A stretch of DNA of 37,442 nt, taken from Hypsibius dujardini (Eukaryota > Tardigrada > Eutardigrada > Parachela > Hypsibiidae). The first letter of the stretch is position 1, and the number at the start of each line of letters is the position of its first letter. The translations under genes were made by a program, and so were the position numbers. The stretch lies in contig LRSR01008846.1 of the NCBI GenBank assembly GCA_001579985.1, positions 1-37,442 on the forward strand, read 5' to 3'. This document shows positions 9,159 to 18,621 of the stretch, in pieces. Under the pieces are notes generated by a model, which saw only the letters and a program-made list of their open reading frames with translations, searched no databases and was not told where the DNA came from.

Positions 9159-11086
9159 ATGAAAAACTTCGTAGGATTAAATTTCGATGCGAGTGCTCAA
9201 TTTTTAAATCATTTTCGTGTCAGCGCAACTTATTTCACTTTAACGAAGTTTTCAGCTTATTGTACTACACAAGTTTATAGTACGAATATGGATGATTTCG
9301 AACTAGTTTATGATAATGGGCTGCCTTGTGATGTTTCCGTGACTGATGAGGAGCTGATGGTGCTTGACGATCGGCTGATGGATGTGGACGAACCAGACAA
9401 TTCGGCGCCCGAATCATCTTCCCACGAAGTGTTTGAGCCAAATTCCGACCATGGAAACCCCAAGCGGGGATCTGGATGGAAGAATGCACCAAGTCTGGAG
9501 TACAAGATGCAGGCGGTTGCGTATTGGAAGTCCGGGAAAAAAAAGCGATTATCTCTTCCAAACGTTCAGAACAGATTCGTACTAGTGACATCGAAGTCAT
9601 TGCTTTTTAAATGGGCTCAGCAAATTGATCCGAAGTCACGACTGGGAAAGATGCGAAGAATTTTTGAGATTACCAAGGCAGCGTTTGATAAGGTAAGTTC
9701 TACTTGTGCTTGATTGGTTGATTTGTTTCAACGTGTTGCCACATTTTATCGTGCGCTCAAACGATTGATTGATTGATTGATAATGCATATGCAGGCAGAA
9801 GGCGAACTTACCATCATCCACGACTGCGACCTCACCAAATGGGCTAGAGATGCGGCGGGGGAGGTTGAGCTGAGTTCTTTCCGAGTCTCCAAACACTGGA
9901 TCCAGCGCTTCAAAAAGCTGAACAATATTGGCGACAGAAAAATCACTGAATACGTCACGCGGAGGATGGTAGAGAATGAGGCGGACCGTTACATCGCTGC
10001 GGCTGATTTTGTGCAGTATGTCAAGGAACTCATCACGTCGTACGGACCTGACTGCGTGCTGAATGCCGATCAGAGCGGCTTTCAATACGAAATCCATTCG
10101 GGGAGAACGTTGCAGACGCGCGGTATAATTTGTCTGTCTGTCGGTTGATTAGTGGGTCGGTTTGTCGGTCTCTCTGTCGGTCTGTCTGTCGGTCGGTCTG
10201 TTTGTCTGCGTATCTACCTGCCTACATGTCTATGTTTCGGAATGCCTCTGCTTTTACATGTATTGTCGATCATTGTTTAGTCCGACTTTCCGACCTTTTA
10301 GGTACGAAGAAAGTGAAAGCTTGTGTCTAGTCGATTTCCAAGATGACGCATTCATACACAATCATGCCCATTATTGATGCCAACGGCAAGTTGTTTTCGC
10401 CTCTTTTCATTGTGATGAAGGAGGTGACGGGTGACACTTTCGGTCCTCAAGTCCAGCGGGATCTTTTTACGGCGCCTAATATCCTGGTCACTGCGTCCAG
10501 TTCCGGCAAGATGAAGAAGGAGCACCTCAAGGTGTGGTTGGAGGAAGTTTTTTTCCCGCATGTTGGTGATCGGACTGTTCTTGTAATTGATTCGTGGTCC
10601 ACTTACAAGAATACGGCGCTGTTGGACGCTGCCACACCTGAGGGTCGCCACGTCCAAATCGTCACCGTTCCACCTAGAACCACGCCCTTGTGCCAGCCGT
10701 TGGATGTCTTCGGTTTCCGAATGTGGAAAACCTTTGTCCGAAAGATCTGGGACTGGGTTGTTCGTGACGACATCCAGTGCGAACTGCACCTGCGGAACGC
10801 GGCGCTAAAACTGCAGTCATTGGTGCACAATCAGTTCAGTAGTCCGCGTTTCCGGGAAATGTGGAAAATTGGGTGGACACACCCAGGGTATTTTGAGAAC
10901 GATGAGCATGTAGAGTTTAAGACACCGTCTCAATTTTGTTTCGAAAGTGATGCTGCAAAGGAGAACCACCGGTGTTCGGTGGCTCCATGCGAGAAGACTC
11001 ACTTTTTGACGTGCGCTTGGTGTAAGGCTACCTTGTGTTTCGAGCACTTTTTCCAGTGCAATCATTTCTGCGAAGTTATAAATTAG
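9159..11086 (+). pseudogene. DDE transposase, CENP-B/jerky/pogo type, one in-frame stop
   Basis: Three exons fit with matching phases: 9159-9692 (GAT AAG|gtaagt, phase 0), 9795-10122 (G|gtataa, phase 1) and 10302-11086. ATG 9288 (MDDFELV) is a likelier start than 9159. Exon 1 carries a CENP-B-type helix-turn-helix (YKMQAVAYWKSGKKKRLS ... VQNRF). Exon 2 has the second HTH (FRVSKHWIQRFKKLN) and the first catalytic aspartate (NADQSGF). Exon 3 has the second aspartate (VLVIDSWSTYKN) and the third acidic position (CQPLDV). The protein ends in a Cys/His cluster (CAWCKATLCFEHF) that looks like a small zinc finger. A single TAG at 10328-10330, between KKVKACV and SISKM, breaks exon 3. Everything after it is still open in the same frame, so inactivation is recent. 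Intron 2 holds TCTG/TCGG simple repeats. Confidence 0.85.
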
Positions 11087-11237
11087 AGGTTCCGGTTTCT
11101 GTGTGTTTATGTTCTATCTTGATTAACAATTGAATCTGGTCAACATATCATTTTATCATATGTGACGCTGCTATCTGTTACCTATGCTAGAATACGGTCA
11201 AACAGCATAATTCAGCAATCAATCAACATAAATTGTG

Positions 11238-11414
11238 GTAACATAAGTAGCGCCCTCTATGTGCCACCTCTGAAGAGTTTTTTATTATTTTAAAATACAA
11301 GTTTTGGAAACGGGGAACTTTTCTCAACGGAGAGAGCAAGAGCACATTTTTACGCATTTTTGAAATGCAGTAGAAGTAAGAGATTTTGGGTCACAGAGTG
11401 GGGGGAGCCCCTTG
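11238..11414 (-). repeat. Right terminal inverted repeat of the DNA transposon
   Basis: Complement of the left arm at 8869-9045. The outer end reads GGGGAGCCCCTTG and is followed by the TGA target duplication. Confidence 0.9.
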
Positions 11415-11643
11415 TGAGATCCAGTGATCCGAGTAGTTTTTTGTTCTGACACTGGCATCCCTGTGCTTCGATGGGGTGGATCTCCAGAATGATGATGATC
11501 ATAAAAACTGCCACTATCCATAATGGCAGCTTGCTGATCAAATTTGTGAATCCATACCGCTTCGTTTGATTCCTTTGCCTCCCTGATTTCCGCACTGCAT
11601 ACTCCTCCTCCGCTTGTTCCGCTTTTCCTTGCTCTTCCCCCGA

Positions 11644-13143
11644 TTATGAAACTTCCACCTTCCGACGTTGTTTCCTTGCTGGTCTGGTGTTGTTTGTTAG
11701 AGGTGCTGTTTGGAGTGTTGTTCGGCGTGGCTGCTGCACAGGAATCTCCGGGCTGTTCTCACGCTCCCTTAGTTCTCCCACGATTGGTGCAATCGCCATT
11801 TTGATGGTTGGTTCCTGCGGAGTCTGAAATTCGTTGTTTGTTGTTACCTTCCGTCCATCCGGAATGAAGTATTCTTCTTCCGTTGATTCACTGTTCTGTG
11901 CCACCTCGGTCCGCCGACGCGCTGCACAGAACTCACCGTCAAACTCGTTGGCGTGTTTCATTGTTGGCTTTCCGCCGATGATGGTACCTTTTGTGCATGG
12001 CCCTATGACCGGCTTGTTTTGCATACTGCTTCGCATTCTTATGTCCTTGAAACTGTGGTTCATTTTGGAATCGCCCGCTACCGTTCTCTCTGTTAGAGTT
12101 TTGCTTTGGCCAGACTTCTCCGTCATGACCTCTCGGTGCATGCCACTGGTTACGCCGCTCCCGATCGGTCGGTTCGTATTCATTCCTTTGTCCCTCAAAT
12201 TAGTTTTCTGGCGGTCACTTTTCCAAACTATCATCGGTTTGTAACCATCGGGCTGATAAGGTAAAATTCTGTCGTCGTAAACACAAAATCTATCTCCACC
12301 GTTGTTTTGTCCAAAACGCCCCTTTGTTTCTTGATAATTCAGGTCAAAGTGATTCCCGCGATGATTTCCACGGTTCTGTCGCTGCTCACCGTGCAGGCTG
12401 ACCGGGTCGATAATAGCGTTCGGCAAAATTTCTACTTGCGAGCTTTGCGGTTTCTTTTGCACACGGATTGTCATGTTGATGGCTTTTTCAGACTTGTTCA
12501 AAAAATTTTGAGGTGTTGTCGGAGCTATCATGGTCACGTCACGAAACAGGTTGCCGTGAAGTCCGCTAGTTAGTTTATCCGCTTTTTCCAAATCAGTAAA
12601 TGCTTTACCCAAGCTTTCGAGAACATCGTAAAGCTTCATCACCTCTTCGAAGTAGGTGTTGATTGATTCAGTATCTTTCATGACCCGTCTTGCCAATGTT
12701 TTTTGTTGGTACTCCAAAAAAGTTGGTGGGCGAAAGTTTTTCAGCATGAGGTCTTTTAGTTCAGCCCAGGTCCCTGGAATAACGGTCCGTACATACCAGT
12801 ACTCTGCTCCGCTTCCTTCCTCCAGAGAGAGTCGCAACATTGCGAGCAGATCCTCATCCGTCCATTTCTGGGCATGTCCTGCCATTTTGAAGCGTCGGAG
12901 AAACATTCCAATTTCTTCGGTACCTTTGTTCCCAAATTTCGGCATTATGACTGGTCCCCTAATCGCCATCTGACTTTGCTGAATGACCACCGCGTCCGCA
13001 ATTGTCTTGACTGTGACTCCCCCCTGGGTTGTGGCGGCCGTTGAGGTTGATGCCAATGGCGGTGCAAAACGCTGCTGTTGCCGCTGCTGTGCGCGTCCGC
13101 CGTTTCCGCTGCTTCCATTATTCTTTTCGTTGTCACTTGGCAT
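11644..13143 (-). CDS. gag: Retroelement Gag-like polyprotein
   Basis: An intact minus-strand ORF of 499 codons. The N-terminus (residues 1-40) is low complexity, with Gly/Gln/Asn runs. Residues about 65-205 match the retrotransposon Gag capsid pattern: a helix with FLRRFKMAGHAQKWTDED, then TWAELKDLMLKNFRPP, then ESINTYFEEVMKLYDVLESLG. This domain packages element RNA in virus-like particles. The C-terminal half is Asn/Arg/Thr-rich and basic. No CCHC zinc knuckle is visible, which is unusual for Ty3-type Gag. The stop is TAA at 11646-11644, and the same frame stays open beyond it into the envelope-like region. An intact 1.5-kb frame in an otherwise decayed element is noteworthy. Start at 13143 is the first ATG, about 290 bp inside the LTR. 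Confidence 0.8.
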   Translation of the reverse strand: MPSDNEKNNGSSGNGGRAQQRQQQRFAPPLASTSTAATTQGGVTVKTIADAVVIQQSQMAIRGPVIMPKFGNKGTEEIGMFLRRFKMAGHAQKWTDEDLLAMLRLSLEEGSGAEYWYVRTVIPGTWAELKDLMLKNFRPPTFLEYQQKTLARRVMKDTESINTYFEEVMKLYDVLESLGKAFTDLEKADKLTSGLHGNLFRDVTMIAPTTPQNFLNKSEKAINMTIRVQKKPQSSQVEILPNAIIDPVSLHGEQRQNRGNHRGNHFDLNYQETKGRFGQNNGGDRFCVYDDRILPYQPDGYKPMIVWKSDRQKTNLRDKGMNTNRPIGSGVTSGMHREVMTEKSGQSKTLTERTVAGDSKMNHSFKDIRMRSSMQNKPVIGPCTKGTIIGGKPTMKHANEFDGEFCAARRRTEVAQNSESTEEEYFIPDGRKVTTNNEFQTPQEPTIKMAIAPIVGELRERENSPEIPVQQPRRTTLQTAPLTNNTRPARKQRRKVEVS

Positions 13144-13430
13144 TCTGGGATGACGTCCTTTCTTTCCGTTACAATTTTTTTTTTCCAGAAATCTCTTGGT
13201 ACACTGTTAACGCCACCCGTCAAAAGCAATGAGTAATAGTCACAACCAACTCTCGAGCCCAACCAGACACTCCGTAAAGCGAACTGGCAGCCTACTCGTC
13301 GCGGTATATAACGGTACTCGTACCTTCAAACGGTGAGGAAAACAGGAGACCTCGAAAAACTGGTGCGATCGCTGCTAAAGGTCACTCCACGAGCTCGACA
13401 GGGCGTGCACTCCCTTATCTAGTCGCCACT

Positions 13431-13446
13431 GCTATTCGGAACCAAT
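13431..13446 (-). promoter_or_regulatory. Putative primer binding site
   Basis: Directly inside the upper LTR, the minus strand reads AT then TGGTTCCGAATAGC. This is a TGG start complementary to a tRNA CCA end after a 2-base spacer, the position expected for first-strand priming. The matching tRNA cannot be identified without a tRNA set from this species. Confidence 0.55.
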
Positions 13447-13715
13447 TGTTAGGTCTACCAACCGGGGGTTGGATAGTTAACAAGTTTATTAGACTGAATG
13501 TGGGGATCGGTCGAGAAGTAAACTAGAAGGAAGGAAAGAGGAAGTACAACTGCCTCTTATAACTAGTAAAACATCTGATTATATAGTAAAGTCTTGACTA
13601 TTGAATTGATAGTTAATAGCACACACATCAGAATAACATAAAAGTAATTAGCTGTGGCAGCAGAATAGGGTTAATAGGGTAGATAGAGCTACTAAGTAAG
13701 TAAGGTATTAACAAG
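13447..13715 (-). repeat. 5' LTR of the retroelement (outer end uncertain)
   Basis: Direct repeat of 3937-4200, beginning TGTTAGGTCTAC on the plus strand in both copies. Similarity fades after about 13715. The LTR start of the minus orientation could not be found, so this LTR may be truncated or diverged at its outer end. Confidence 0.65.
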
Positions 13716-14727
13716 ATTAGATACACACACAGACAAGTATTGACAAATTAGGCAAGATTAGAGAATAAAAAATCCCAATTATGCGGTCAAATATCTTAAT
13801 CCAAAATGTTAAGAATAGCGGACCTGCAAAAGTTATAAGCATATTAAGCGTAACAGGCTAAGTAGTACAGATTCCGCGTTTATGCTCGTGTGCAAGCAGG
13901 AGAAGAATAGAAAAAATCAGACGTCGGCCAAATTATTACTACATTGTTTTATTTACAATCTGGTCAGCGGAATATTTTAGTTTTTTTTGCCAGCCAATCG
14001 GCGGCTAGTTTTACCGCATTTGGAATGGAGTCTCCTGGCTTGTCGATAACTTTGGAACATACAGAACACATATTATGCAAAAGAAAATACATCTGAAAAC
14101 CAGAGGTGATAGTCTTTTAGGGGAGCGGTGTGGCATAAAAAAGGTTTGACTTCATTTCCATCCGGGTTCACGCTCCCCTTAAAAGAAGTAATTACGAGAA
14201 TAAAAAGACATTACGCTTGATGTGACTCCAAAAACATATCGCAAGTCGCGAAAAAAAACTCGAAATTAATAAATTATTCCGTCATTCATGTTAGTCATAG
14301 AAGTTTTGCATGTTTTGCACATTTTTTACCCTACTCTTTCCGATTGGTGTCAGCGGGTTCGTGTATGAAGTAATCACTAGTGTGCAATGAATCGTGCTGA
14401 ATGATGCCAATAATATTTTTAAACCAGCCGCCGGATTGACTACGTAAAGTTTCGCACGAGTGCCCTAAACGTAAAATTTGCAAGCTGCATTTAACCTTGA
14501 GGGAAAAACGTGCGAGTGAAACAATCAAATAACGTAATGATCCATGCATGCCCTAAGCTTTTCGCAGCTGCAATTCAAGCACAGCTTTCCAAATCCTTAC
14601 ATTTCCATAACGAACATACTCACTGGCAAGAGCCACCGTATACATTGTCAATCTTCTCTTCTCAAATTTCCGTCAGGCTTCGTCTGGACGATTTCTGTAC
14701 TCGACCAGGGGAAAGCTTGCTGCATCA
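13716..14727. other. Intergenic stretch with one stem-loop
   Basis: Downstream of the LTR the sequence is AT-rich with no supported gene. At 14113-14186 an imperfect inverted repeat (CTTTTAGGGGAGCGGTG and CACGCTCCCCTTAAAAG, about 40 nt apart) can fold into a hairpin. Its role is unknown. The 5' UTR and promoter of the SGNH gene must lie toward the end of this stretch, but no element can be named. Confidence 0.45.
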
Positions 14728-16874
14728 ATGAAGTTATTGGATGATTCACCAGATACATTCAGTCAAACGCCAGGCTTTAATTCACAAAGTTGGGCAACAA
14801 CACTTAGTCTACACTGGCCAAATTTGAGATGGTTAATGTCCGCCGGTCGATTGCTGACCTTCTTGCTTTTACTAGGTATCATTGCTATATATGTAACAAA
14901 ATTTTTTATTTTTCATGTTGGAATTAGTGAACAGTGTCAAAAACTGTTCCAATTGGGATCACTGAAATGGAATGTTGATGATGCAAGCGCCATATGGGAA
15001 CCTAATGATTGCGCTCTTCAATATCGATCAATGAAGTAAGAAAACGCTACCAGGCCAGGCCAGCTGGCCTCCAAAAGTTCAGAGTCACCTGGATAGCTGA
15101 CACAATAAACCAGCTCAATCCGAGCTGAATACTGTTCAACAAAAGTTACTCATTTAGCATTTCTGCTGAAAATCCCACTTGTCTTCGCGTCAATCGAGAT
15201 TGTTGAACTGTTGAAAACTTCGCATTTCTGATGCGAATGGCCAACTGCTGATATGACCAACTTCAACTTGATCGAAGTACGAGTAGGACGCGCAATTAGT
15301 GCGAATGGCTTAGGCTACATTTCCTTTCCCTTAAGACTTTAATTTTGTGATTTCCTCAAAGAACTTTTTATTTTCCTTCAACAATAAGTCTTTTTCCTTA
15401 AATAACAAGTCCTTATCCCTAAGTATTAAGTCCTTGTTTAAGGAAAAGAACTGGTTATTGAAGGAAAAGAACTTGATGTTCAAGTAAAAGGAAAAGTTCG
15501 TTCAGGAAAAGAAAAGATAAATTTATGAAGAAGTGAAATGTAGTCTGAGTCAATGCGAATAAGGTCAGACAGAACCCGGTTCATTTTCGCGCACACAAAT
15601 TCTGTCAATCTATCTTGTATTACTGTACATTTTGTGCCTCAATTTATCCTGGTGCTACACTTCCACAGAGTTATGTACGTAAGGCAGATTGTGTTAAGAC
15701 TTAATTTTGAGTTTTGAAACATTCAATGGTCTTCACAATATGTGCAGGTGCTCGTAATATTTGGAATATTTTGAGATCAGGATGTATTGCCGTTGGCTAG
15801 TAAACTAAATATTTGAATAATTTCCTAAGCTACATCTTGGATTCTTCACGTATTAAAGCTGATGCAGTAAAAAGTTTGCGGATATTTCCGAAAAAAATAC
15901 TACAAGTTTGTCACTCAAGGAAGGCGTTCCTCATTGCCCTGATCATCTTCGTAACTAGCAAACTGATAAATTGTATTTTATGATTTTTAGCGAAGCAACA
16001 AGCTGCATGAATGATCTCAAGAAGATGAACAACAAAGTTCCCTTCTTGCTATTTGTGGGCGACTCCCGAATCCAACAATTACGTGATGGACTGATCTTGA
16101 CTTTGACTGGCCATGACTATGACGTGTTCGCAAACAGACTAGCAGTCGTGGAACCAAGGTCCTATGCTAAATATGGGGCACATGAAAAGGTCTACAAATC
16201 GGCTGGTGCTCAAATACGTTTTGAATGGCAGCCATACCTCGACCACGGAGCTGGTTCGATTACCAAACTCTTGCGGAACGTCTCCAAGTCCCAGATCAGA
16301 CCAGACATTTTGGTTATTGGGGCCGGAGTATGGGCCATCAAAGACTGTGAGGTTGCAAAAAAGACTCAAGAGGCTTGTGCAAAAACCTACAGAGAGTGAG
16401 AGCGCCGCCTAAGCCGAAGTTATCTTGCCAAATGAATATTTTCAAACGACAAGTATTCTTTCCAGACAGTTTCGGACACTACTGCCTTTGTTAGACAATT
16501 TAACAACAACGACAACTGTATTATGGACTCCCCAATGTGCTGTCAATGAAATAATTATGCCGAAAGACCAAATCCATTTCGGTTTTTCCAACGCTAACAT
16601 GCAGCGATTCAACGACGTGGTGAGGGAGGTGCTGAGTTCAGCAAAAGCCACGACGAAATCTGCCGTGATATTTTGGGAATCTGCTTGGGAGGCCAGCGTG
16701 CAAATCAATGATGGTATAGATGGCCTTCATTTGGGTCACGAGACAAAACTTACTTTGGTTCAAATGCTCATAGACTGGATTTGTAAGCCTGTCCGACGGG
16801 AACCAACCCTTTTGCGAAACGCCAAACTAGTCGAACGCCATAGTGCAAATCGTTTTTGTTGCAGTGGATCGTAA
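14728..16874 (+). CDS. Type II membrane SGNH/PC-esterase protein, related to the CASD1 N-terminal domain
   Basis: Three exons join with consistent phases: 14728-15035 (ATG AA|gtaaga), 15991-16395 (GA|gtgaga) and 16466-16874, giving 373 residues. One membrane segment lies at about residues 42-63. The region after it has the CASD1-like pattern (W-x-P-x-x-C-A-L-x-Y near 90-99). Block I is FVGDSR with nucleophile Ser128. G213-A-G-V-W217 follows. The catalytic D-x-x-H is Asp323-Gly-Leu-His326. It ends with a Cys pair (FCCSGS), also as in the family. In CASD1 this lumenal domain transfers acetyl groups to sialic acid 9-OH. Here the multi-pass Cas1p acyltransferase half is absent, so the protein may be an esterase or a transferase with other partners. 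Likely Golgi-resident; substrate unknown. Introns are 955 and 70 bp. Confidence 0.82.
15298..15565. repeat. Foldback repeat in intron 1 of the SGNH gene
   Basis: The outer arms GCGAATGGCTTAGGCTACATTT (left) and the complement of CGCATTGACTCAGACTACATTT (right) are inverted. Inside them, a pyrimidine arm (TTTTCCTTCAACAATAAG, 15370s) faces a purine arm (GGTTATTGAAGGAAAAG, 15450s). The element is about 270 bp, non-coding and probably MITE-like. Confidence 0.65.
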
Positions 16875-18030
16875 CCGGTTTCCTTTATAACGATTTGCAT
16901 AAAATCCAGTTCTCTGGTTACTCCAAATATATGTTTCGTCGTTTGACCCGCCATTGAAATCAAACCGGCTGACAAACGTTGCGATACATAACATACAAAC
17001 ATCCTTCAATGCTATGTGATGAAATATTTATCCGTGTGACACGTGCTAGAGCTCATCCAGCGTCTAAGTTTTATGTTGCTTGCCTCTTCCGGTCAAGTTA
17101 AAACTCGTTGGAAAATTCGATTTTACTCTTCGGGATCAAAAACTGGTTTTAAAGACCGAAAATTGGGATGAAATTGGGATGAAGAATTGGATTTGCTCAT
17201 ACTTTTTCCCGAACCCAGGTCACATTTTTTAATTTTTCTTTGCTCTGTAGTCAGTTATCAACTAAGATTCTGATCAAGATATTTTCCATACGCTTTGTCG
17301 TTAGCGCACGGCGAGCCAATAATCGTCGCCCCTTCATAGCTCTCAAATTAATAACTCGATGTTCTGCGACCAAACTACAGTGTAGACTGATTATAATAAA
17401 TCAGGGGCATCGGCTGCAGAAGAGTTATTTTTGTTTATTCCCAGTTATTTGTAGCCCACTGCGTCCGGCAGTGCCTCTTCTACAAGCCGCAACTTGTCTA
17501 GTCAAGCGATCGAATTTGTTTATATTATTTCTAGGATTTCTTTATTGCAACAAATCTGGTGTCTATTGCATCAATGGCATCGCTTCTCATCATAAAATTA
17601 GGACCGTCCCATTCAGCGGCGTGCGGATGGGCACACAATGGCACCCTGCCCCTCAAATTCTAATTGTGCCAGAGCACAGTCGAAGAAAGCGGATTTAGTC
17701 GTCCTCTTGCCATTGTTTGAAATTTTATTCATTCAAAATAAACTTTTAAACTTTTCAGAGACGTCGTGTCAGGAACACATTTTTTATAAAATGAGCACAC
17801 TTAAACGAAAAATTCGGGCACTGGTACAATTTGCCAACTCAGTAAAGAACTATTGATTCGGTTGAAATTAGAGTCATGAGTACAGATTCTAGTTGCCAAT
17901 CATATTGATCTTTCTTTTTCAAAGCCGAGCATTTTCGATTCTTTAAAATTTTTCATGCGCCGATTGACTGATTGAATACTATCATGAGAGAGCTCTTCCA
18001 GCTTCTTTGTTATAATATTCAGATTAATTA
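16875..18030. other. Intergenic stretch, no supported gene
   Basis: One ORF of 152 codons (17240-17698, plus) is present, but its composition is not clearly coding, it matches no family I know, and it lacks splice context. I therefore leave it uncalled. Confidence 0.4.
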
Positions 18031-18619
18031 CAGTAAAACTCGTCTAATGTAAACCTCAAAAATCCAAAATTTTTGTTCAATTTAGACGAGGAATTTACAT
18101 TAGCCTAGGGGCCCCTAGGGGCCCTAAGGGCGCCCCGGGGCGGGTAGGGCGGGGGGGGGCGAAATTTCCCCCGATAAAAAACAAAGCCTGTAGAAATTCC
18201 GTACTTAGCCGCCGCAGCATTTCGTTTCGTATGACCGAGATCCTTCAACAGCAAAATTTTCTGGACAAGAATTAGCTCCTTTGCCAGCGTTTTACTTCAA
18301 CGATTGGTGCCGTTTTAACAAAATTTAGAAGGTACAAAAACTAACACATGCAGCTCAATGCGCAGATAAACACTGCAGTAGCTTGCAGGAAAGATTAAAA
18401 GTAAGAAACAAGAGGGATTTCGTCGAACATTTTCAAGGAAAAATGTCAAATTCAATTCAGGGAAGGTGCGTTTTACATGATTGACTGCGAAATTTGTTCA
18501 ACATACCAAATAGAGGGAATATTTACATTAAGTTTTGCCCCCTATGTTATATGTATAGGACGAAATTCGTGCAGATGGAAAGTTCAATATAGACGAGGTT
18601 TATTACACGAGTTTTACTG
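18031..18619. mobile_element. MITE with CAGTAAAACTCG ends and TA target duplication
   Basis: The left end CAGTAAAACTCGTCTAATGT and the right end (complement ACACGAGTTTTACTG) are inverted. Arm similarity extends over about 28 bp (GTAAACCTC facing GAGGTTTA). TA flanks both ends (18029-18030 and 18620-18621). It is non-coding, 589 bp. TA duplications and CAGT-type ends fit the Tc1/mariner-pogo superfamily. The interior contains an extreme GC block (18103-18160, GGGGCCCC runs) in otherwise AT-rich DNA. The ends differ from those of the full transposon at 8869, so that transposase is not its obvious source. Confidence 0.85.
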
Positions 18620-18621
18620 TA

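Larger units (their letters stand above)
8869..11414 (+). mobile_element. Pogo/Tigger-type DNA transposon (2,546 bp)
   Basis: The element starts CAAGGGGCTCCCC and ends with its exact complement. The terminal inverted repeats extend 177 bp at each end with only a handful of differences. It is flanked by a 3-bp direct repeat TGA (8866-8868 and 11415-11417). Removing the element plus one TGA leaves the surrounding envelope-like frame open across the junction, which supports these exact ends. It encodes one spliced transposase. The near-identity of the long inverted repeats indicates a much younger insertion than the host retroelement. Confidence 0.88.
7301..11640 (-). pseudogene. Envelope-like glycoprotein gene, decayed and interrupted by a DNA transposon
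   Basis: Reading leftward, the frame opens directly after the gag stop. It has a hydrophobic signal or anchor segment near 11520-11475 (LPLWIVAVFMIIIIL) followed by a Cys motif (GCQCQNKK). It is then cut by the transposon at 11414/8869. Coding resumes in the same frame on the far side but reaches a stop at 8660. Further pieces lie at 8649-8437, 8277-7816 and 7603-7301 in shifted frames. The 8277-7816 piece carries several N-glycosylation sequons (NFT, NTT, NVT, NGT). The 7603-7301 piece has a membrane segment (SFISVVFFVGCALSILIMC) and a short basic tail. Signal, glycosylated ectodomain and C-terminal anchor are the topology of a retroviral or errantivirus-type envelope. The fusion-protein class could not be identified. 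Several frameshifts and stops mean it is not functional as read. Confidence 0.6.
3937..13715 (-). mobile_element. LTR retroelement with gag and envelope-like genes, no pol seen, carrying a nested DNA transposon
   Basis: Two direct repeats of about 265 bp, at 3937 and 13447, bound the region and look like LTRs in minus orientation. Just inside the upper copy is a primer-binding-site-like sequence. Then, reading leftward, come a gag ORF (13143-11644), an envelope-like coding region (11640-7301) split by a 2.5-kb DNA transposon, and further decayed ORFs to 4205. A purine-rich run on the minus strand next to 4253 could be the polypurine tract. I could not find protease, reverse transcriptase, RNase H or integrase anywhere between the LTRs. 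With the nested transposon removed, the element is about 7.2 kb. LTR divergence, by eye 15-20%, means an old insertion. The upper LTR boundary is uncertain beyond about 13715. Confidence 0.75.

Noticed and set aside
3937-13715. A CRISPR-like or bacterial mobile island interpretation of the repeats
   Set aside because: The repeats are LTRs and inverted repeats of eukaryotic elements; there are no regularly spaced short repeats with unique spacers.
17240-17698. 152-codon plus-strand ORF
   Set aside because: No domain, no splice partners and uneven composition; likely a chance ORF.
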